Source: Polyangiaceae bacterium (GTDB lineage Bacteria > Myxococcota_A > Polyangia > Polyangiales > Polyangiaceae). From it: a DNA stretch of 64,000 nt. The DNA is taken from contig JABTUA010000003.1 of NCBI GenBank assembly GCA_015075635.1, forward strand, positions 806,001 to 870,000, in the 5' to 3' direction. Position numbers and translations under genes: made by a program. The notes under the pieces are model-generated. The model was not told where the DNA came from and ran no database searches. It was given only the letters and a program-made list of their open reading frames with translations. Shown one piece after another: positions 32,529 to 41,273 of this stretch. How positions within the stretch are numbered: the stretch's first letter is position 1; the number at the start of each line of letters is the position of its first letter.

Positions 32529-34157
32529 ATGATTCGAGGTCGCTTCGCCGCCGTGTTGTTTTTGGGCACGATCGCCTTCGCGGGCTCCGCGCTGGCGGCG
32601 CCGCAGTACGCGCGCCTCTCGTACACCGCGGATCCGCAGAACAGCGTGGCGGTGGCCTGGAACACCACCGCGAACACCAGCGGCGAGGTCCAGTACGGCA
32701 CCGCCTCGGGCAGCTACACCAAGACGGTGACGGCCAAGACGACCCAGGCCAACGCGGGTCTCGGTTACATCCACGAGGCGGAGCTCACCGGCCTCACGCC
32801 CAACACCAAGTACTATTACATCGCGGGCGCCACGGCGGACGGCTTCACGGGCGAGGCGAGCTTCACGACCGGGCCCGTTCCCGACCCGAGCTGCGGCAGC
32901 GTCAAGTTCTCGTTCCTCGCCGACAACCGCCCCGACCCGATCTTCGGCGGCGGCGAGAACTGGCCGCAGATCATGGGCCAGGCCGCGAATCACAAGCCGG
33001 CTTTCATGCTCAACGGCGGGGACCTGGTGATCGACGGCGACAAGATCGATCAATGGCTCAAGCTCCTGGGCTGGACCTCTCCGGTCGCCAAGAGCATCCC
33101 GTTCATGCCCGCGATGGGCAACCACGACACCGGGCCCGGCGCGGGAGACGGCGCGAACTACAACCAGATCTTCGCGCTGCCGCGCTCCACCGGCCCGAAC
33201 GGCAGCAACACCGAGGACTACTACTACTTCACCTACGCCAACGCGATCTTCGTCTCGCTGAACACGGAGAACCACAAGACCGGCAGCATCCCGTTCGCCG
33301 ATCAGGCGGCGTGGCTCGATGGCGTGCTGACCGCCAACCCCAAGAAGTGGAAGTTCGTGTACTTCCACAAGCCCGTCTACACCACGGGCACGGCCGTCTC
33401 TCACCCGCCCAACGAAGAGAAGCAGAACGCGGCCTTCGTGCCGGTGTTCGACAAGCACCACGTGGACGTCGTCTTCCAGAGCCACAACCACTGGTACGAG
33501 CGCTTCGAGCCGAGCGCCTGCGCGACCAAGGGCAACCCGGGCTCGTCGAACCCGTGCTCCGTGGGTGCCACGAACTTCGCGCAAGGCACGGTCTACATCG
33601 TGAGCGGCGGCGCGGGCGCGTTCACCGTCCCGGCGTTCCTGTGCGGCAACACGGCGGGGCGGGCCAAGTGCCTCGACCCGCACCACTACGTGCTGGTCGA
33701 CATCAAGAACGAGACGATGAAGGTCGAGACCTGGGGGGCGTTCCCGCAGGCGAACCAGGTCATCGACACGATCACCGTGACCAAGGTCCCCGATCCGCTG
33801 TGCGGCACGCCGCCGGATGCGGGGGTGGACTCCGGGAGCGGCGGCGCTGCCGGCGGCGGCGGCTCCGCCGGGGCGAGCGGCAGCGCTGGCTCGGCCGGCA
33901 GCGCGCCGGACGCCTCCGTCGGCGGGGCGTCGAGCGGCGGCGGCGCGGGCGTGTCGAGCGGCGGGGCGTCGAGCGGCGGGGCGTCGAGCGGCGGGGCGTC
34001 GAGCGGCGGGGCGTCGAGCGGCGGCGCGAAGTCCGGCGACTCCGGTGACGACGGCGGCTGCGGCTGTCGCACCGCCGGCTCGGCGTCGGGGCCCGCGGCG
34101 CTCCTCTTGCTCTCGGGCCTCGGGCTAGCGCTGGCTCGACGGCGCCGGCGCGACTGA
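32529..34157 (+). CDS. Secreted metallophosphoesterase with Fn3-like and MYXO-CTERM regions
   Basis: 542 residues. Signal peptide ends A-L-A-A; residues about 28-115 resemble the N-terminal fibronectin-like domain of purple acid phosphatases. The calcineurin-like phosphoesterase domain (about 125-400) has F-L-A-D-N-R, N-G-G-D-L-V, G-N-H-D-T, F-H-K-P-V-Y and Q-S-H-N-H-W-Y, supplying metal ligands. A Gly/Ser/Ala-rich spacer with four perfect 15-base repeats leads to a C-terminal sorting tail: G-C-G-C, a hydrophobic stretch and R-R-R-R-R. It should be a surface-displayed phosphatase or phosphodiesterase. It converges on, and overlaps by 33 bases, the next minus-strand gene. Confidence 0.88.
   Translation: MIRGRFAAVLFLGTIAFAGSALAAPQYARLSYTADPQNSVAVAWNTTANTSGEVQYGTASGSYTKTVTAKTTQANAGLGYIHEAELTGLTPNTKYYYIAGATADGFTGEASFTTGPVPDPSCGSVKFSFLADNRPDPIFGGGENWPQIMGQAANHKPAFMLNGGDLVIDGDKIDQWLKLLGWTSPVAKSIPFMPAMGNHDTGPGAGDGANYNQIFALPRSTGPNGSNTEDYYYFTYANAIFVSLNTENHKTGSIPFADQAAWLDGVLTANPKKWKFVYFHKPVYTTGTAVSHPPNEEKQNAAFVPVFDKHHVDVVFQSHNHWYERFEPSACATKGNPGSSNPCSVGATNFAQGTVYIVSGGAGAFTVPAFLCGNTAGRAKCLDPHHYVLVDIKNETMKVETWGAFPQANQVIDTITVTKVPDPLCGTPPDAGVDSGSGGAAGGGGSAGASGSAGSAGSAPDASVGGASSGGGAGVSSGGASSGGASSGGASSGGASSGGAKSGDSGDDGGCGCRTAGSASGPAALLLLSGLGLALARRRRRD
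33961..34020 (+). repeat. Four perfect 15-base tandem repeats inside the phosphoesterase spacer
   Basis: The unit GCGGGGCGTCGAGCG is repeated exactly four times and encodes the Gly-Gly-Ala-Ser-Ser spacer of the metallophosphoesterase. Unit length is a multiple of three, so copy number could change without breaking the frame. Confidence 0.9.
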
Positions 34158-34736
34158 GTCGTCGGTCCGGACGACGAGGCGCTCGAGCAGCGCGTAGTCG
34201 GTCTGCTTCACCTCGCGCTCCCTGAGCTCCTTGGCCAGGCGTTCCATCTCCTCGGCGGCGCGGGTCCGCCGGATCACCACCCGGTACCCGGAGAGATCGC
34301 CACTGCACGCCGGGGCTCCGGCATCCGCCGGCTCCCCGCCCGAGCTCTTGCAGTACGCCTCGAGGTCGGCCCGGCTGAGCTTCGCGTCGAAGCTGCGCTC
34401 GAGCTCGGCCTTCAGGGCCTGAGCCAGCGCAGCGCGGATCTTTGCCGCCACCTCTGCCTTGCCGAGCGCTCCCTTCTGCTTGCCCTCTTCGGCGAACAGC
34501 AGATCGAGCACCAGGCGCTTCTCGAGAAGCCCTCGGCGGACCTCGCCGGCGGTCTTGCCGTAGGTCTCACGCTCGAACTCGTGCAGGCGGCCGAGCAGGA
34601 AGCGAAGCTCACTGGCCCGCGCTTCGCTCTCGCCGACCCGAACCACCACCGGATCCGGACCGGCGTCAGTGGCCTGCGAGTCCGCCCCGAGGCTCAGCAC
34701 GAGCGCGGCGACGGGGAGGAGGCTCCGGGAGCGCAT
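34125..34736 (-). CDS. Secreted SurA/PpiC-N-terminal-like protein
   Basis: 203 residues from ATG at 34736 with a signal peptide (S-L-L-P-V-A-A-L-V-L-S-L-G-A). The mature part reads V-V-V-R-V-G-E-S-E-A-R-A-S-E-L and L-L-E-K-R-L-V-L-D-L-L-F-A-E-E, like the helical N-terminal chaperone part of SurA-type peptidyl-prolyl isomerases. There is no rotamase (parvulin) domain; the C-terminal region with two Cys residues does not show it. It could be a small periplasmic chaperone. Its last 33 bases overlap the convergent phosphoesterase gene, so one stop assignment should be checked. Confidence 0.6.
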   Translation of the reverse strand: MRSRSLLPVAALVLSLGADSQATDAGPDPVVVRVGESEARASELRFLLGRLHEFERETYGKTAGEVRRGLLEKRLVLDLLFAEEGKQKGALGKAEVAAKIRAALAQALKAELERSFDAKLSRADLEAYCKSSGGEPADAGAPACSGDLSGYRVVIRRTRAAEEMERLAKELREREVKQTDYALLERLVVRTDDSVAPAPSSQR

Positions 34737-34749
34737 GGCGCTCAGGGTA

Positions 34750-35691
34750 TCAGAGCGAGCGCCGCCGGCGACCGAGCGCGAGAGCCAGCGCGAACGCCAG
34801 CGCGGCCGAGCCTCCGGCGCGACGCCCCGGCGTGGAGCACCCGCAGCCGCTCTCCTCCTCCGTCTCGGCGCCGGCGCTCCCGCCGCCGCCGCCGCCATCG
34901 ATGGGCGCGATCCCCGAGTCCCCCCATTGTCCACCGCTACCGCCGCCGCCGCCGGCCCCCGCGTCGCTTCCGCCGGCCCCCGCGTCGCTGCCCGCATCGC
35001 TCGCACCCAGGCACGGGTTCGTGTCGCCCAGATCGAAGGCCTTCGCGATGAACACCGCCGCTTGAGCGCGGAGGATCTCGCTGTCGGGACAGAACTCGGT
35101 GGGCGAACAACCCGCGGTCACGCAGTTGGTCTTCAGCGCTTCCACGTGGCCGTAGGCGATGTGCGACGCCGGCACGTCGGTGAAGCTGGGCGTGGCTGGG
35201 GCGAGGAGCGCGAACCCAGCGCCTTTGGCGACGAAGACCGCCGCATGAGCGCGGGTGGCCGGTGCTTCGGGACAGAACATGCCGGCGCTGCAGCCGAGCG
35301 AGATCCCGGAGTCCGCGGCGGTCTCGATCTCCTTGAAGAACGGGTGCGTCGTCGGGACGTCCGAGAAGGTCGGCTGCGCCGGGGTCACCAGCGGGAGCTT
35401 GGCCGCGCGCACCACCAGCGTGACCAGCGCCGCCCGCGAGAGCTCACAAGTCGGACAGAACAGCAGGGGGTTCGCCTGACAGCCTTGGGTGACGCCCGCC
35501 GAGTACAGCGCTTCGGCCTCGACGGCGCCCGCGCTCCCCGGCGGCAGGTCCTTGAAGGTCGCGTTCTCGGCGCCGCTCACCGTTGCCGGGGTGCAAGGAT
35601 CCAGGATCCCATCCGTCGGCGTCGCACCGGCGGACGCGGCGGCGGTCGACAGCCCGAGCGCCAGGGCCAGCGAGGGGAGCGGCTTGGGCAT
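34750..35691 (-). CDS. Secreted SLH-domain protein with MYXO-CTERM tail
   Basis: 313 residues from ATG at 35691. After a signal peptide come three S-layer-homology-type repeats: A-T-F-K-D-L-P, T-F-S-D-V-P-T-T-H-P-F-F and S-F-T-D-V-P-A-S-H-I-A-Y, each with a C-x4-F-C-P segment and R-A-x-A-A-V-F-V/I-A-K end. A Gly/Asp/Ala-rich spacer leads to G-C-G-C-S, a hydrophobic stretch and R-R-R-R, a MYXO-CTERM tail. SLH domains normally bind cell-wall polymers; in Gram-negatives the ligand is less clear. It lies 13 bases upstream of the SurA-like gene in the same direction. Confidence 0.8.
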   Translation of the reverse strand: MPKPLPSLALALGLSTAAASAGATPTDGILDPCTPATVSGAENATFKDLPPGSAGAVEAEALYSAGVTQGCQANPLLFCPTCELSRAALVTLVVRAAKLPLVTPAQPTFSDVPTTHPFFKEIETAADSGISLGCSAGMFCPEAPATRAHAAVFVAKGAGFALLAPATPSFTDVPASHIAYGHVEALKTNCVTAGCSPTEFCPDSEILRAQAAVFIAKAFDLGDTNPCLGASDAGSDAGAGGSDAGAGGGGGSGGQWGDSGIAPIDGGGGGGSAGAETEEESGCGCSTPGRRAGGSAALAFALALALGRRRRSL

Positions 35692-35802
35692 CGGTTCCCA
35701 GAGTATCAGGAGCCGAGCGGGCTGCACCCCCGCGCGCGCCCGGGTTTTCCGCAGCCGATCGGGGGTCCATTCAGGGCCCATCCCCGTGGTAGGCTGCGCG
35801 CC

Positions 35803-36417
35803 ATGTTTCTCCGGCGCTCACTCTTCCCGCTCCTCTGCTCGGTGGCCGTCGCCGCGCCGCTCGCTGTCGGCGCGCTCGGCTGTGACAACAAGCCCCCGCC
35901 CAAGGTCGCCGCCGTCAAGGCCGGCGACATGCCCGAGGGTGGCGATTGGACCGGCGTCTACTACGACCAGACCAACGGCTACCTGCACGCAGTGAAAGAA
36001 GGCGACACGGTCAGCGCCAAGTGGCGCACTACTGCTGGCGACGCCTGGGGCGAGCTCAGCGGCAAGGTGACCGGCGATCTGCTCAAGTTCGAGTGGAAGG
36101 AACACCGCATCGGCATGGTGGGACCCACCGCCACGCGCAGCGGACGAGGCTACTTCAAGTACACCGTTCCGAAGGCCGACGAGGCGCACGTCATCAAGGG
36201 CGAGTGGGGGCTCGGCACGGACGAGACCGGTATGAAATGGGAGGGCGTGAAGCAGCTCAACCGCAAGCCCGATCCCAACTCCGTGATGCCGGACGAGATC
36301 GAAGGTCGCGGCCAGGGAGGGGGCTGGGACGACACTCCAGGCGGCAAGCCCGAGGGTGGCGGCAGCTCGGGCGGGGGCGAAGAGAAGAAAGACGACATGC
36401 CCCCCGCGGTCGAGTGA
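35803..36417 (+). CDS. Predicted lipoprotein, function unknown
   Basis: 204 residues from ATG at 35803. Signal peptide ends in G-A-L-G-C-D, a lipobox. The mature protein has a compact beta-rich region (W-T-G-V-Y-Y-D, G-E-L-S-G-K-V-T-G-D-L-L-K-F-E-W, G-R-G-Y-F-K-Y) followed by a Gly/Glu-rich disordered tail. The W-x-G-x-Y start of beta repeats suggests a small barrel or lipocalin-like sheet, but that is inference. It ends two bases before gcvPB. Confidence 0.6.
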   Translation: MFLRRSLFPLLCSVAVAAPLAVGALGCDNKPPPKVAAVKAGDMPEGGDWTGVYYDQTNGYLHAVKEGDTVSAKWRTTAGDAWGELSGKVTGDLLKFEWKEHRIGMVGPTATRSGRGYFKYTVPKADEAHVIKGEWGLGTDETGMKWEGVKQLNRKPDPNSVMPDEIEGRGQGGGWDDTPGGKPEGGGSSGGGEEKKDDMPPAVE

Positions 36418-36419
36418 GC

Positions 36420-37910
36420 ATGAGCAAGGAAGCAGCTTCGGGCCTCCAGTTCGAAGAACCTCCGATTTTCGAGCGCGGCGCGCCGGGGCGCAGCGGCGCC
36501 AGCCTGCCGGAGCTCGACGTGCCGGCCGTGGACGTCGCGCGGGTTCTGGGCGGGCTCGCGCGCAAGAATCCCGCCGGGTTGCCGGAGGTGAGCGAGCCCG
36601 AGGCCTTCCGCCATTTCGTGCGCCTCTCGCAGTGGAACTTCTCGATCGACACCCAGTTCTACCCGCTGGGCTCGTGCACGATGAAGTTCAACCCGAAGGT
36701 GAACGAGTGGGCGGCGAGGCTGGAAGGTTTCGCGCAGCTCCACCCGCACACCCCGGAGCACCTCGCCCAGGGGGCGCTCGAGCTCATGGTTCGGCTCCAG
36801 GACTTGCTCGCGGAAATCGCCGGGATGGACGGCGTGAACCTTCAGCCTGCTGCGGGTGCCCAAGGCGAGCTGACGGGCCTGATGATGATCCGCGCGTTCC
36901 ACACCGCCGAGGGACGCGCGCCCAAGAAGGTCTTCATCCCCGACAGCGCGCACGGCACGAACCCCGCGAGCTCCACCCTGAACGGTTACGAGAGCGTGGC
37001 CTTCCCCGCCGGCAGCGCGGGGGTGGTCGAACCGGAGACGCTGGCGCGGGCGCTCGAGGCGGCGGGCGGCGACGTCGCCGGGCTGATGCTCACCAACCCG
37101 AACACGCTCGGCTTGTACGAGAGCGCGATGCCGAAGCTCACCGCTCTGGTTCACGACAAGGGCGGGCTCGTCTACGGCGACGGAGCGAACATGAACGCCG
37201 TGCTCGGCCGCGCACGCCCGGGGGACATCGGCGTGGACGTGATGCAGTACAACCTGCACAAGACCTTCACCACGCCGCACGGTGGCGGCGGACCGGGCTC
37301 GGGCCCGGTGGCGTTCAAGCAGAAGCTCGCGCCTTTCCAGCCGTCGCCGGTGGTGCTGCGTCGAGGGGAGAGCTACGGCGTCGAGTGGGACCGCCCCCAG
37401 AGCATCGGTCGAGTGCGCTCCTTCTTCGGCAACTTCGGCATGATGGTCCGCGCCTACGCCTATATTCGAGAGCTCGGCGCGTCGGGGCTCGCCGGTGTCA
37501 GCGACATGGCGGTGCTGAACGCCAACTACGTCGCGGCGCGCCTCGCCAGCGTGTTGCCGATTGCGTTCCCGACGCCGCCGCTCCACGAGGCGGTGTTCAC
37601 CGACAGGGAGCTGGAAGCCGAGACCGGCGTGAAGACCCTCGATCTGGCCAAGCGCCTCATCGACTACGGGTTTCACCCGCCCACCGTCTACTTTCCCCTG
37701 GTCGTGCGCGGCGCGCTGATGGTCGAGCCCACGGAGACCGAGACCAAGCAGACCCTGGACTCGTTCGCCGACGCGGTCGCGGCCATCGTGCGCGAGGCGA
37801 AGGAGACGCCCGAGCTGGTGAAGAGCGCGCCGCACGACACCCGGCATCGACGCCTGGACGAGGCCCGCGCCGCGCGCCAGCCGCGCTTGCGCTGGACCAA
37901 GCAGGACTAG
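36420..37910 (+). CDS. gcvPB: Glycine dehydrogenase (decarboxylating) subunit 2
   Basis: 496 residues from ATG at 36420. It is the C-terminal half of the P-protein, found as a separate subunit in many bacteria: S-H-G-T-N-P-A-S, G-D-G-A-N-M-N-A, and the pyridoxal-phosphate Lys in N-L-H-K-T-F-T-T-P-H-G (K281). With the alpha subunit it decarboxylates glycine and loads aminomethyl onto lipoyl-H protein. The partners gcvPA, gcvH and gcvT are not next to it in this window, so they must be elsewhere. It may share a transcript with the lipoprotein just upstream. Confidence 0.95.
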   Translation: MSKEAASGLQFEEPPIFERGAPGRSGASLPELDVPAVDVARVLGGLARKNPAGLPEVSEPEAFRHFVRLSQWNFSIDTQFYPLGSCTMKFNPKVNEWAARLEGFAQLHPHTPEHLAQGALELMVRLQDLLAEIAGMDGVNLQPAAGAQGELTGLMMIRAFHTAEGRAPKKVFIPDSAHGTNPASSTLNGYESVAFPAGSAGVVEPETLARALEAAGGDVAGLMLTNPNTLGLYESAMPKLTALVHDKGGLVYGDGANMNAVLGRARPGDIGVDVMQYNLHKTFTTPHGGGGPGSGPVAFKQKLAPFQPSPVVLRRGESYGVEWDRPQSIGRVRSFFGNFGMMVRAYAYIRELGASGLAGVSDMAVLNANYVAARLASVLPIAFPTPPLHEAVFTDRELEAETGVKTLDLAKRLIDYGFHPPTVYFPLVVRGALMVEPTETETKQTLDSFADAVAAIVREAKETPELVKSAPHDTRHRRLDEARAARQPRLRWTKQD

Positions 37911-37915
37911 GCGCC

Positions 37916-38119
37916 GTGACCGCGCCGTGGAGCTCGCTGGCGCTGGCTCTGGCCTGTTCGGCCGTCGCCTGCGCCAAGGCCCAGACCGCGCGCCCCTGTC
38001 CAGAGGCGCGCGACACGCGCTGCATGACGCGGGTCAGCTGCTCCTACGACGAGGCGCGGGACTGCGAGGTCTGCCACTGCTCGCCGCCGACGCCGGAGCC
38101 CGTGCAGTCGTCCAAGTAG
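37916..38119 (+). CDS. Small Cys-rich lipoprotein
   Basis: 67 residues from GTG at 37916. The hydrophobic N-terminus ends A-V-A-C-A, a lipobox; the mature ~45 residues contain six Cys in the order C-P-x4-D-T-R-C, V-S-C, C-E-V-C-H-C. This is a compact disulphide or metal-binding module. It follows gcvPB closely, but no functional link is visible. Confidence 0.5.
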   Translation: MTAPWSSLALALACSAVACAKAQTARPCPEARDTRCMTRVSCSYDEARDCEVCHCSPPTPEPVQSSK

Positions 38120-38128
38120 GGGAGAGGC

Positions 38129-40087
38129 TCAGCCCCGGCGCACGGCCTCGATCGCGTCGAGTAGGGCTTCGAGCGTGAACGGCTTGGGCAAGAACACGAC
38201 CCGGGGTCGTTCTCGGAGCTCGGCGGCGACGTCGTCTGCCGAGTAGCCGCTCGCCAGGACCACGGGCAGGCCAGGCGCGATCTGCTCGAGCTCTCGGAGC
38301 ACCTCGACGCCCGACAGGTCCCCCATGGTCAGGTCGAGGATCACCACCTCGATCCGCGCTCGCTCTGCCCGGAGCGTTGCCAGGCCGGATCTGCCGTCCT
38401 CGGCGGTGAGCACCCGGAAGCCGGACTGCTCGAGCAGGCGTCGACTCACGTTGCGGATGGCGGGCTCGTCGTCCACGACCAGCACCGTTGCGCCGTCCCC
38501 TTGGGCCGAGGGCGTGGGGGTGGCGCGGTCCCGTGGCTCGGCGCGGGCGGCGGTGCGAGGGAAGTGGACTCGGAACGTGGTGCCTCGCCCCGGCGAGCTC
38601 TCGAGCTCGATGGCGCCCCGATGCCCCCGCACGATGCCCAACGTCGCGGCCAGGCCGAGCCCGCGTCCGGTCGCCTTGGTGGTGAAGAACGGGTCGAAGA
38701 CGCGCCGCTTGGTCTGCTCGTCCATGCCGCGCCCGGTGTCCGTCACCTCCAGGAAGACGTACTCGCCGGCAGGCAGGTCGTCGTCGACGTAGGTTCGGGC
38801 CAGCTCCGCGCGGCCGAGCTGTCGCACGCCAGTGCGCACGTGCACCGCGCCCACTCGGTCCAAGGCGTCGGAGGCGTTCAAGATCAGGTTCATCACGACC
38901 TGGTGAATCTGCGCCGGGTCGGCCTCGATGGGCGGCACGTCCGCGAGCTCCAGGCCCAGGGTGGCGCGCTTCGAGACCACCGTGGACAAGAGCTCCGCCA
39001 TCTCCCGCACAGCTGCCGAGAGGCTGAGCGGCTTCCGATCCACGCTGCCGCGGCCCGCGTAGGTGAGCATCTGCCGGGTCAGCTCGGCAGCGCGCTGAGC
39101 GGCGGTCTCCACGGCGTTCAGGCACTCGAGGGCGTCGCCGCCCGCGTCGAGCTCGAGCCGAGCCAGGCGGGCGTTGCCCAGGATGGCCGCCAGCAAGTTG
39201 TTGAAGTCGTGCGCCACCCCGCCGGCCATCAAGCCCAGGCTCTCCAGCTTCTGCGCGTGTCGCATCTGCTCTTCGAGCGAGCGCACGCGCTCTTCGGCGC
39301 GCCTGCGCTCGCTGACGTCGAGGAAGGTGACCACCGCGCTCGAGACCTGGCCGCTCTGGAGGTCTTTGACCGGCACGGCGCGGAAGACAGCCCACGAGAC
39401 CTCTCCGTCCGGGCGCTTCACGCCGATGGTGTGCGGCGGCGGCTGCTCTCCGGTGACCAACGCCTGGGTCACGGGGTAGTGCTCCGCCGGACAGTGAGTG
39501 CCGTCCTCGTGGATGGTCTCCGGATCGAAGTCCCGGGTATAGCGCTGCGCCAGCTCGTCCTGAGAGAGCCCGAGCACGCGCAGCGCCTCGGCGTTGGCGT
39601 GGGTGATCGCGCCGTCCGCTCGGACGTTGACGACGCCGCCGGGGATCGCCTCCAAGATGCGGCGGTTCAGCTCGAGCGCGGCCTGGAGCGCCAGCTCCTT
39701 CTCGTGCAGGTCGGTCACGTCCACCGATAGGCCACGCAACACCGGGCCGTCGAGCATCGCGGAGAGCAGGAGTTGCCGGATCACCCCGTCTTTGGCGCGC
39801 AAGGTCACGCCGAATGCGCTCACCGAGCCGGTCTCTGCGAGCTCGGTCAGGAGACGCTGGCGTTGCCCCGGGTCGACGTAGAAATCGAGGATGTTCTCGC
39901 CAATCAGCGCGTCCGGTTGGTCGAACCCCGCGGCGCGGGCCAGGGCGGCGTTGGCGAAGCGGATCGTGCCGTCGAGCTGCACCTCGAACACGCCGACGGG
40001 CCCCTGCTCGAGGATGCCCGCATAGCGCCGCGCGACCGCGACCAGCTCGTCGTCCCCATCCCGGCTCAAGGCATCCTCCGACCTCAA
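38129..40087 (-). CDS. Hybrid histidine kinase (PAS-PAS-HisKA-HATPase-receiver)
   Basis: 652 residues, cytosolic, no membrane segment. Two PAS domains (about 20-140 and 145-275), a short coiled coil, HisKA with phospho-His in G-V-A-H-D-F-N-N-L-L (about residue 299), an HATPase_c domain with N-L-I-L-N-A-S-D-A and G-R-G-L-G-L-A, and a C-terminal receiver with V-V-D-D-E, L-D-L-T-M, A-S-G-Y and L-P-K-P-F. The N-N-L-L after H-D-F is the NtrB-like HisKA variant. It likely works in a phosphorelay because the receiver is attached. No downstream partner gene is adjacent; two tRNA-Ser genes lie upstream. Confidence 0.9.
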   Translation of the reverse strand: MRSEDALSRDGDDELVAVARRYAGILEQGPVGVFEVQLDGTIRFANAALARAAGFDQPDALIGENILDFYVDPGQRQRLLTELAETGSVSAFGVTLRAKDGVIRQLLLSAMLDGPVLRGLSVDVTDLHEKELALQAALELNRRILEAIPGGVVNVRADGAITHANAEALRVLGLSQDELAQRYTRDFDPETIHEDGTHCPAEHYPVTQALVTGEQPPPHTIGVKRPDGEVSWAVFRAVPVKDLQSGQVSSAVVTFLDVSERRRAEERVRSLEEQMRHAQKLESLGLMAGGVAHDFNNLLAAILGNARLARLELDAGGDALECLNAVETAAQRAAELTRQMLTYAGRGSVDRKPLSLSAAVREMAELLSTVVSKRATLGLELADVPPIEADPAQIHQVVMNLILNASDALDRVGAVHVRTGVRQLGRAELARTYVDDDLPAGEYVFLEVTDTGRGMDEQTKRRVFDPFFTTKATGRGLGLAATLGIVRGHRGAIELESSPGRGTTFRVHFPRTAARAEPRDRATPTPSAQGDGATVLVVDDEPAIRNVSRRLLEQSGFRVLTAEDGRSGLATLRAERARIEVVILDLTMGDLSGVEVLRELEQIAPGLPVVLASGYSADDVAAELRERPRVVFLPKPFTLEALLDAIEAVRRG

Positions 40088-40101
40088 GCTACACGGACTT
40101 C

Positions 40102-40190
<89 letters not shown>

Positions 40191-40294
40191 AGGTGGGGAC
40201 CCCCGAGCGCTTGCGCTCAGGAGTCCGAGCCGTCGAGCTCGACCGGGTTCACCCGTTTGGTTGACCGATCGAGACGACGACCCAGGCTCGCAGC

Positions 40295-40380
40295 GGAGAG
40301 AGTGGGATTCGAACCCACGGTACCCGTCAGGGTACGCCTGATTTCGAATCAGGTACCTTCGGCCGCTCGGTCATCTCTCC
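40295..40380 (-). tRNA. tRNA-Ser (anticodon CGA)
   Basis: 86-base gene; acceptor GGAGAGA/TCTCTCC. The anticodon loop is TT-CGA-AA, reading UCG. Long variable arm GTACCC/GGGTAC and T-arm GTGGG-TTCGAAT-CCCAC. It lies 104 bases upstream of tRNA-Ser(GGA) in the same direction and is closely similar to it, so the pair probably arose by duplication. Confidence 0.95.
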
Positions 40381-40517
40381 GCGGCGGACTCTGGCAGCCG
40401 ATTTCCCGTCTGTCAACGTCGTCCGGGTGGGGCCGGTGGCCCGGGCTTTCGCCGAGGAAAACGCCAGTTTCGCGCCGCCCGCTTCGCCCGCGCGGCGCGC
40501 CGTTCTATGCCTCGAAC

Positions 40518-41129
40518 GTGGTGCGTCCCCGCCGGACCTACAAGAAGAGCGAGGCCAGCCGACAGCAGGTGCTCGACGCCGCGATCCGCGCGCTCGCGGA
40601 GCACGGCTACGCCCGGACCAGCGTGAGCGACATCGCCGAGGCGGCCGGCATGAGCAAGGGCGCGGTCCACTACCACTTCGAGAGCAAGGACGACCTGATC
40701 GCGCAGGTGCTGGTGCGCTGCGCGGAGGTGATGCGTGAGCGAGTGAGGGCGGCGTGGGACGCGCCCGGCGAGCCCGCGGAGAAGATCCGGCGGGCGCTCC
40801 GAGAGATGCGCGCCGCGCGCACTGGGGGCAGCGCCGAGCTGCGCGTGCTCGCGGATCTGATGGCGCAGGGCATCTACGAGCCCAAACTCAGGAAGGCCCT
40901 CTCCGCCATGTTCGAAGCCAACCGGGAAGAGGTGCACAGACACCTCGAGCAGAGCTTCCGAGAGCTCTCCCTCGTTCCGCGGGTGCCCCTGCACGTGATG
41001 CCGCGACTGGTGATTGGCATCCTCGACGGGCTGGCGCTCCACGACTTCTTCGACCCGATGAGCCCCGACGACGAGGACGTCCTGCAAGCGGCCCTCGAAA
41101 CCATCGCCCTGTCGCTGATCCAGGTGTGA
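40518..41129 (+). CDS. TetR-family transcriptional regulator
   Basis: About 203 residues from GTG at 40518 (GTG at 40521 is an equivalent alternative). The N-terminal HTH reads Q-Q-V-L-D-A-A-I-R-A-L-A-E-H-G-Y through S-V-S-D-I-A-E-A-A-G-M-S-K-G-A-V-H-Y-H-F-E-S-K, a near-consensus TetR DNA-binding domain. The remaining helical part is the ligand-binding domain. Its target is not evident; it may control its own promoter or the genes to its right. Confidence 0.9.
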   Translation: MVRPRRTYKKSEASRQQVLDAAIRALAEHGYARTSVSDIAEAAGMSKGAVHYHFESKDDLIAQVLVRCAEVMRERVRAAWDAPGEPAEKIRRALREMRAARTGGSAELRVLADLMAQGIYEPKLRKALSAMFEANREEVHRHLEQSFRELSLVPRVPLHVMPRLVIGILDGLALHDFFDPMSPDDEDVLQAALETIALSLIQV

Positions 41130-41211
41130 CGGCCTCCCGGGCGCAGCTGCGCCCGCGGCTTTTCCTCGCCAGCCGCCGGCGAGCCGAGATTTTCCCGTGG
41201 ATTTTGCCCCA

Positions 41212-41240
41212 TTGACACGGCGCGCCATCGTGCTTAAAAA
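41212..41240 (+). promoter_or_regulatory. Sigma70-type promoter
   Basis: TTGACA at 41212-41217, 17-base spacer, TAAAAA at 41235-41240, in a locally AT-rich stretch. It is followed by a ribosome site GGAGG and ATG at 41274. This is the best-formed vegetative promoter I found in the window. It may drive the small ORF and the overlapping outer-membrane protein gene. Confidence 0.6.
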
Positions 41241-41273
41241 CAATCCAACCGGCCAGTTTTTATTGGAGGCCCC

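Noticed and set aside
33945-34030. CRISPR-like repeat array
   Set aside because: The repeats are contiguous 15-base coding units without spacers. No CRISPR array or cas gene was seen anywhere in the window.
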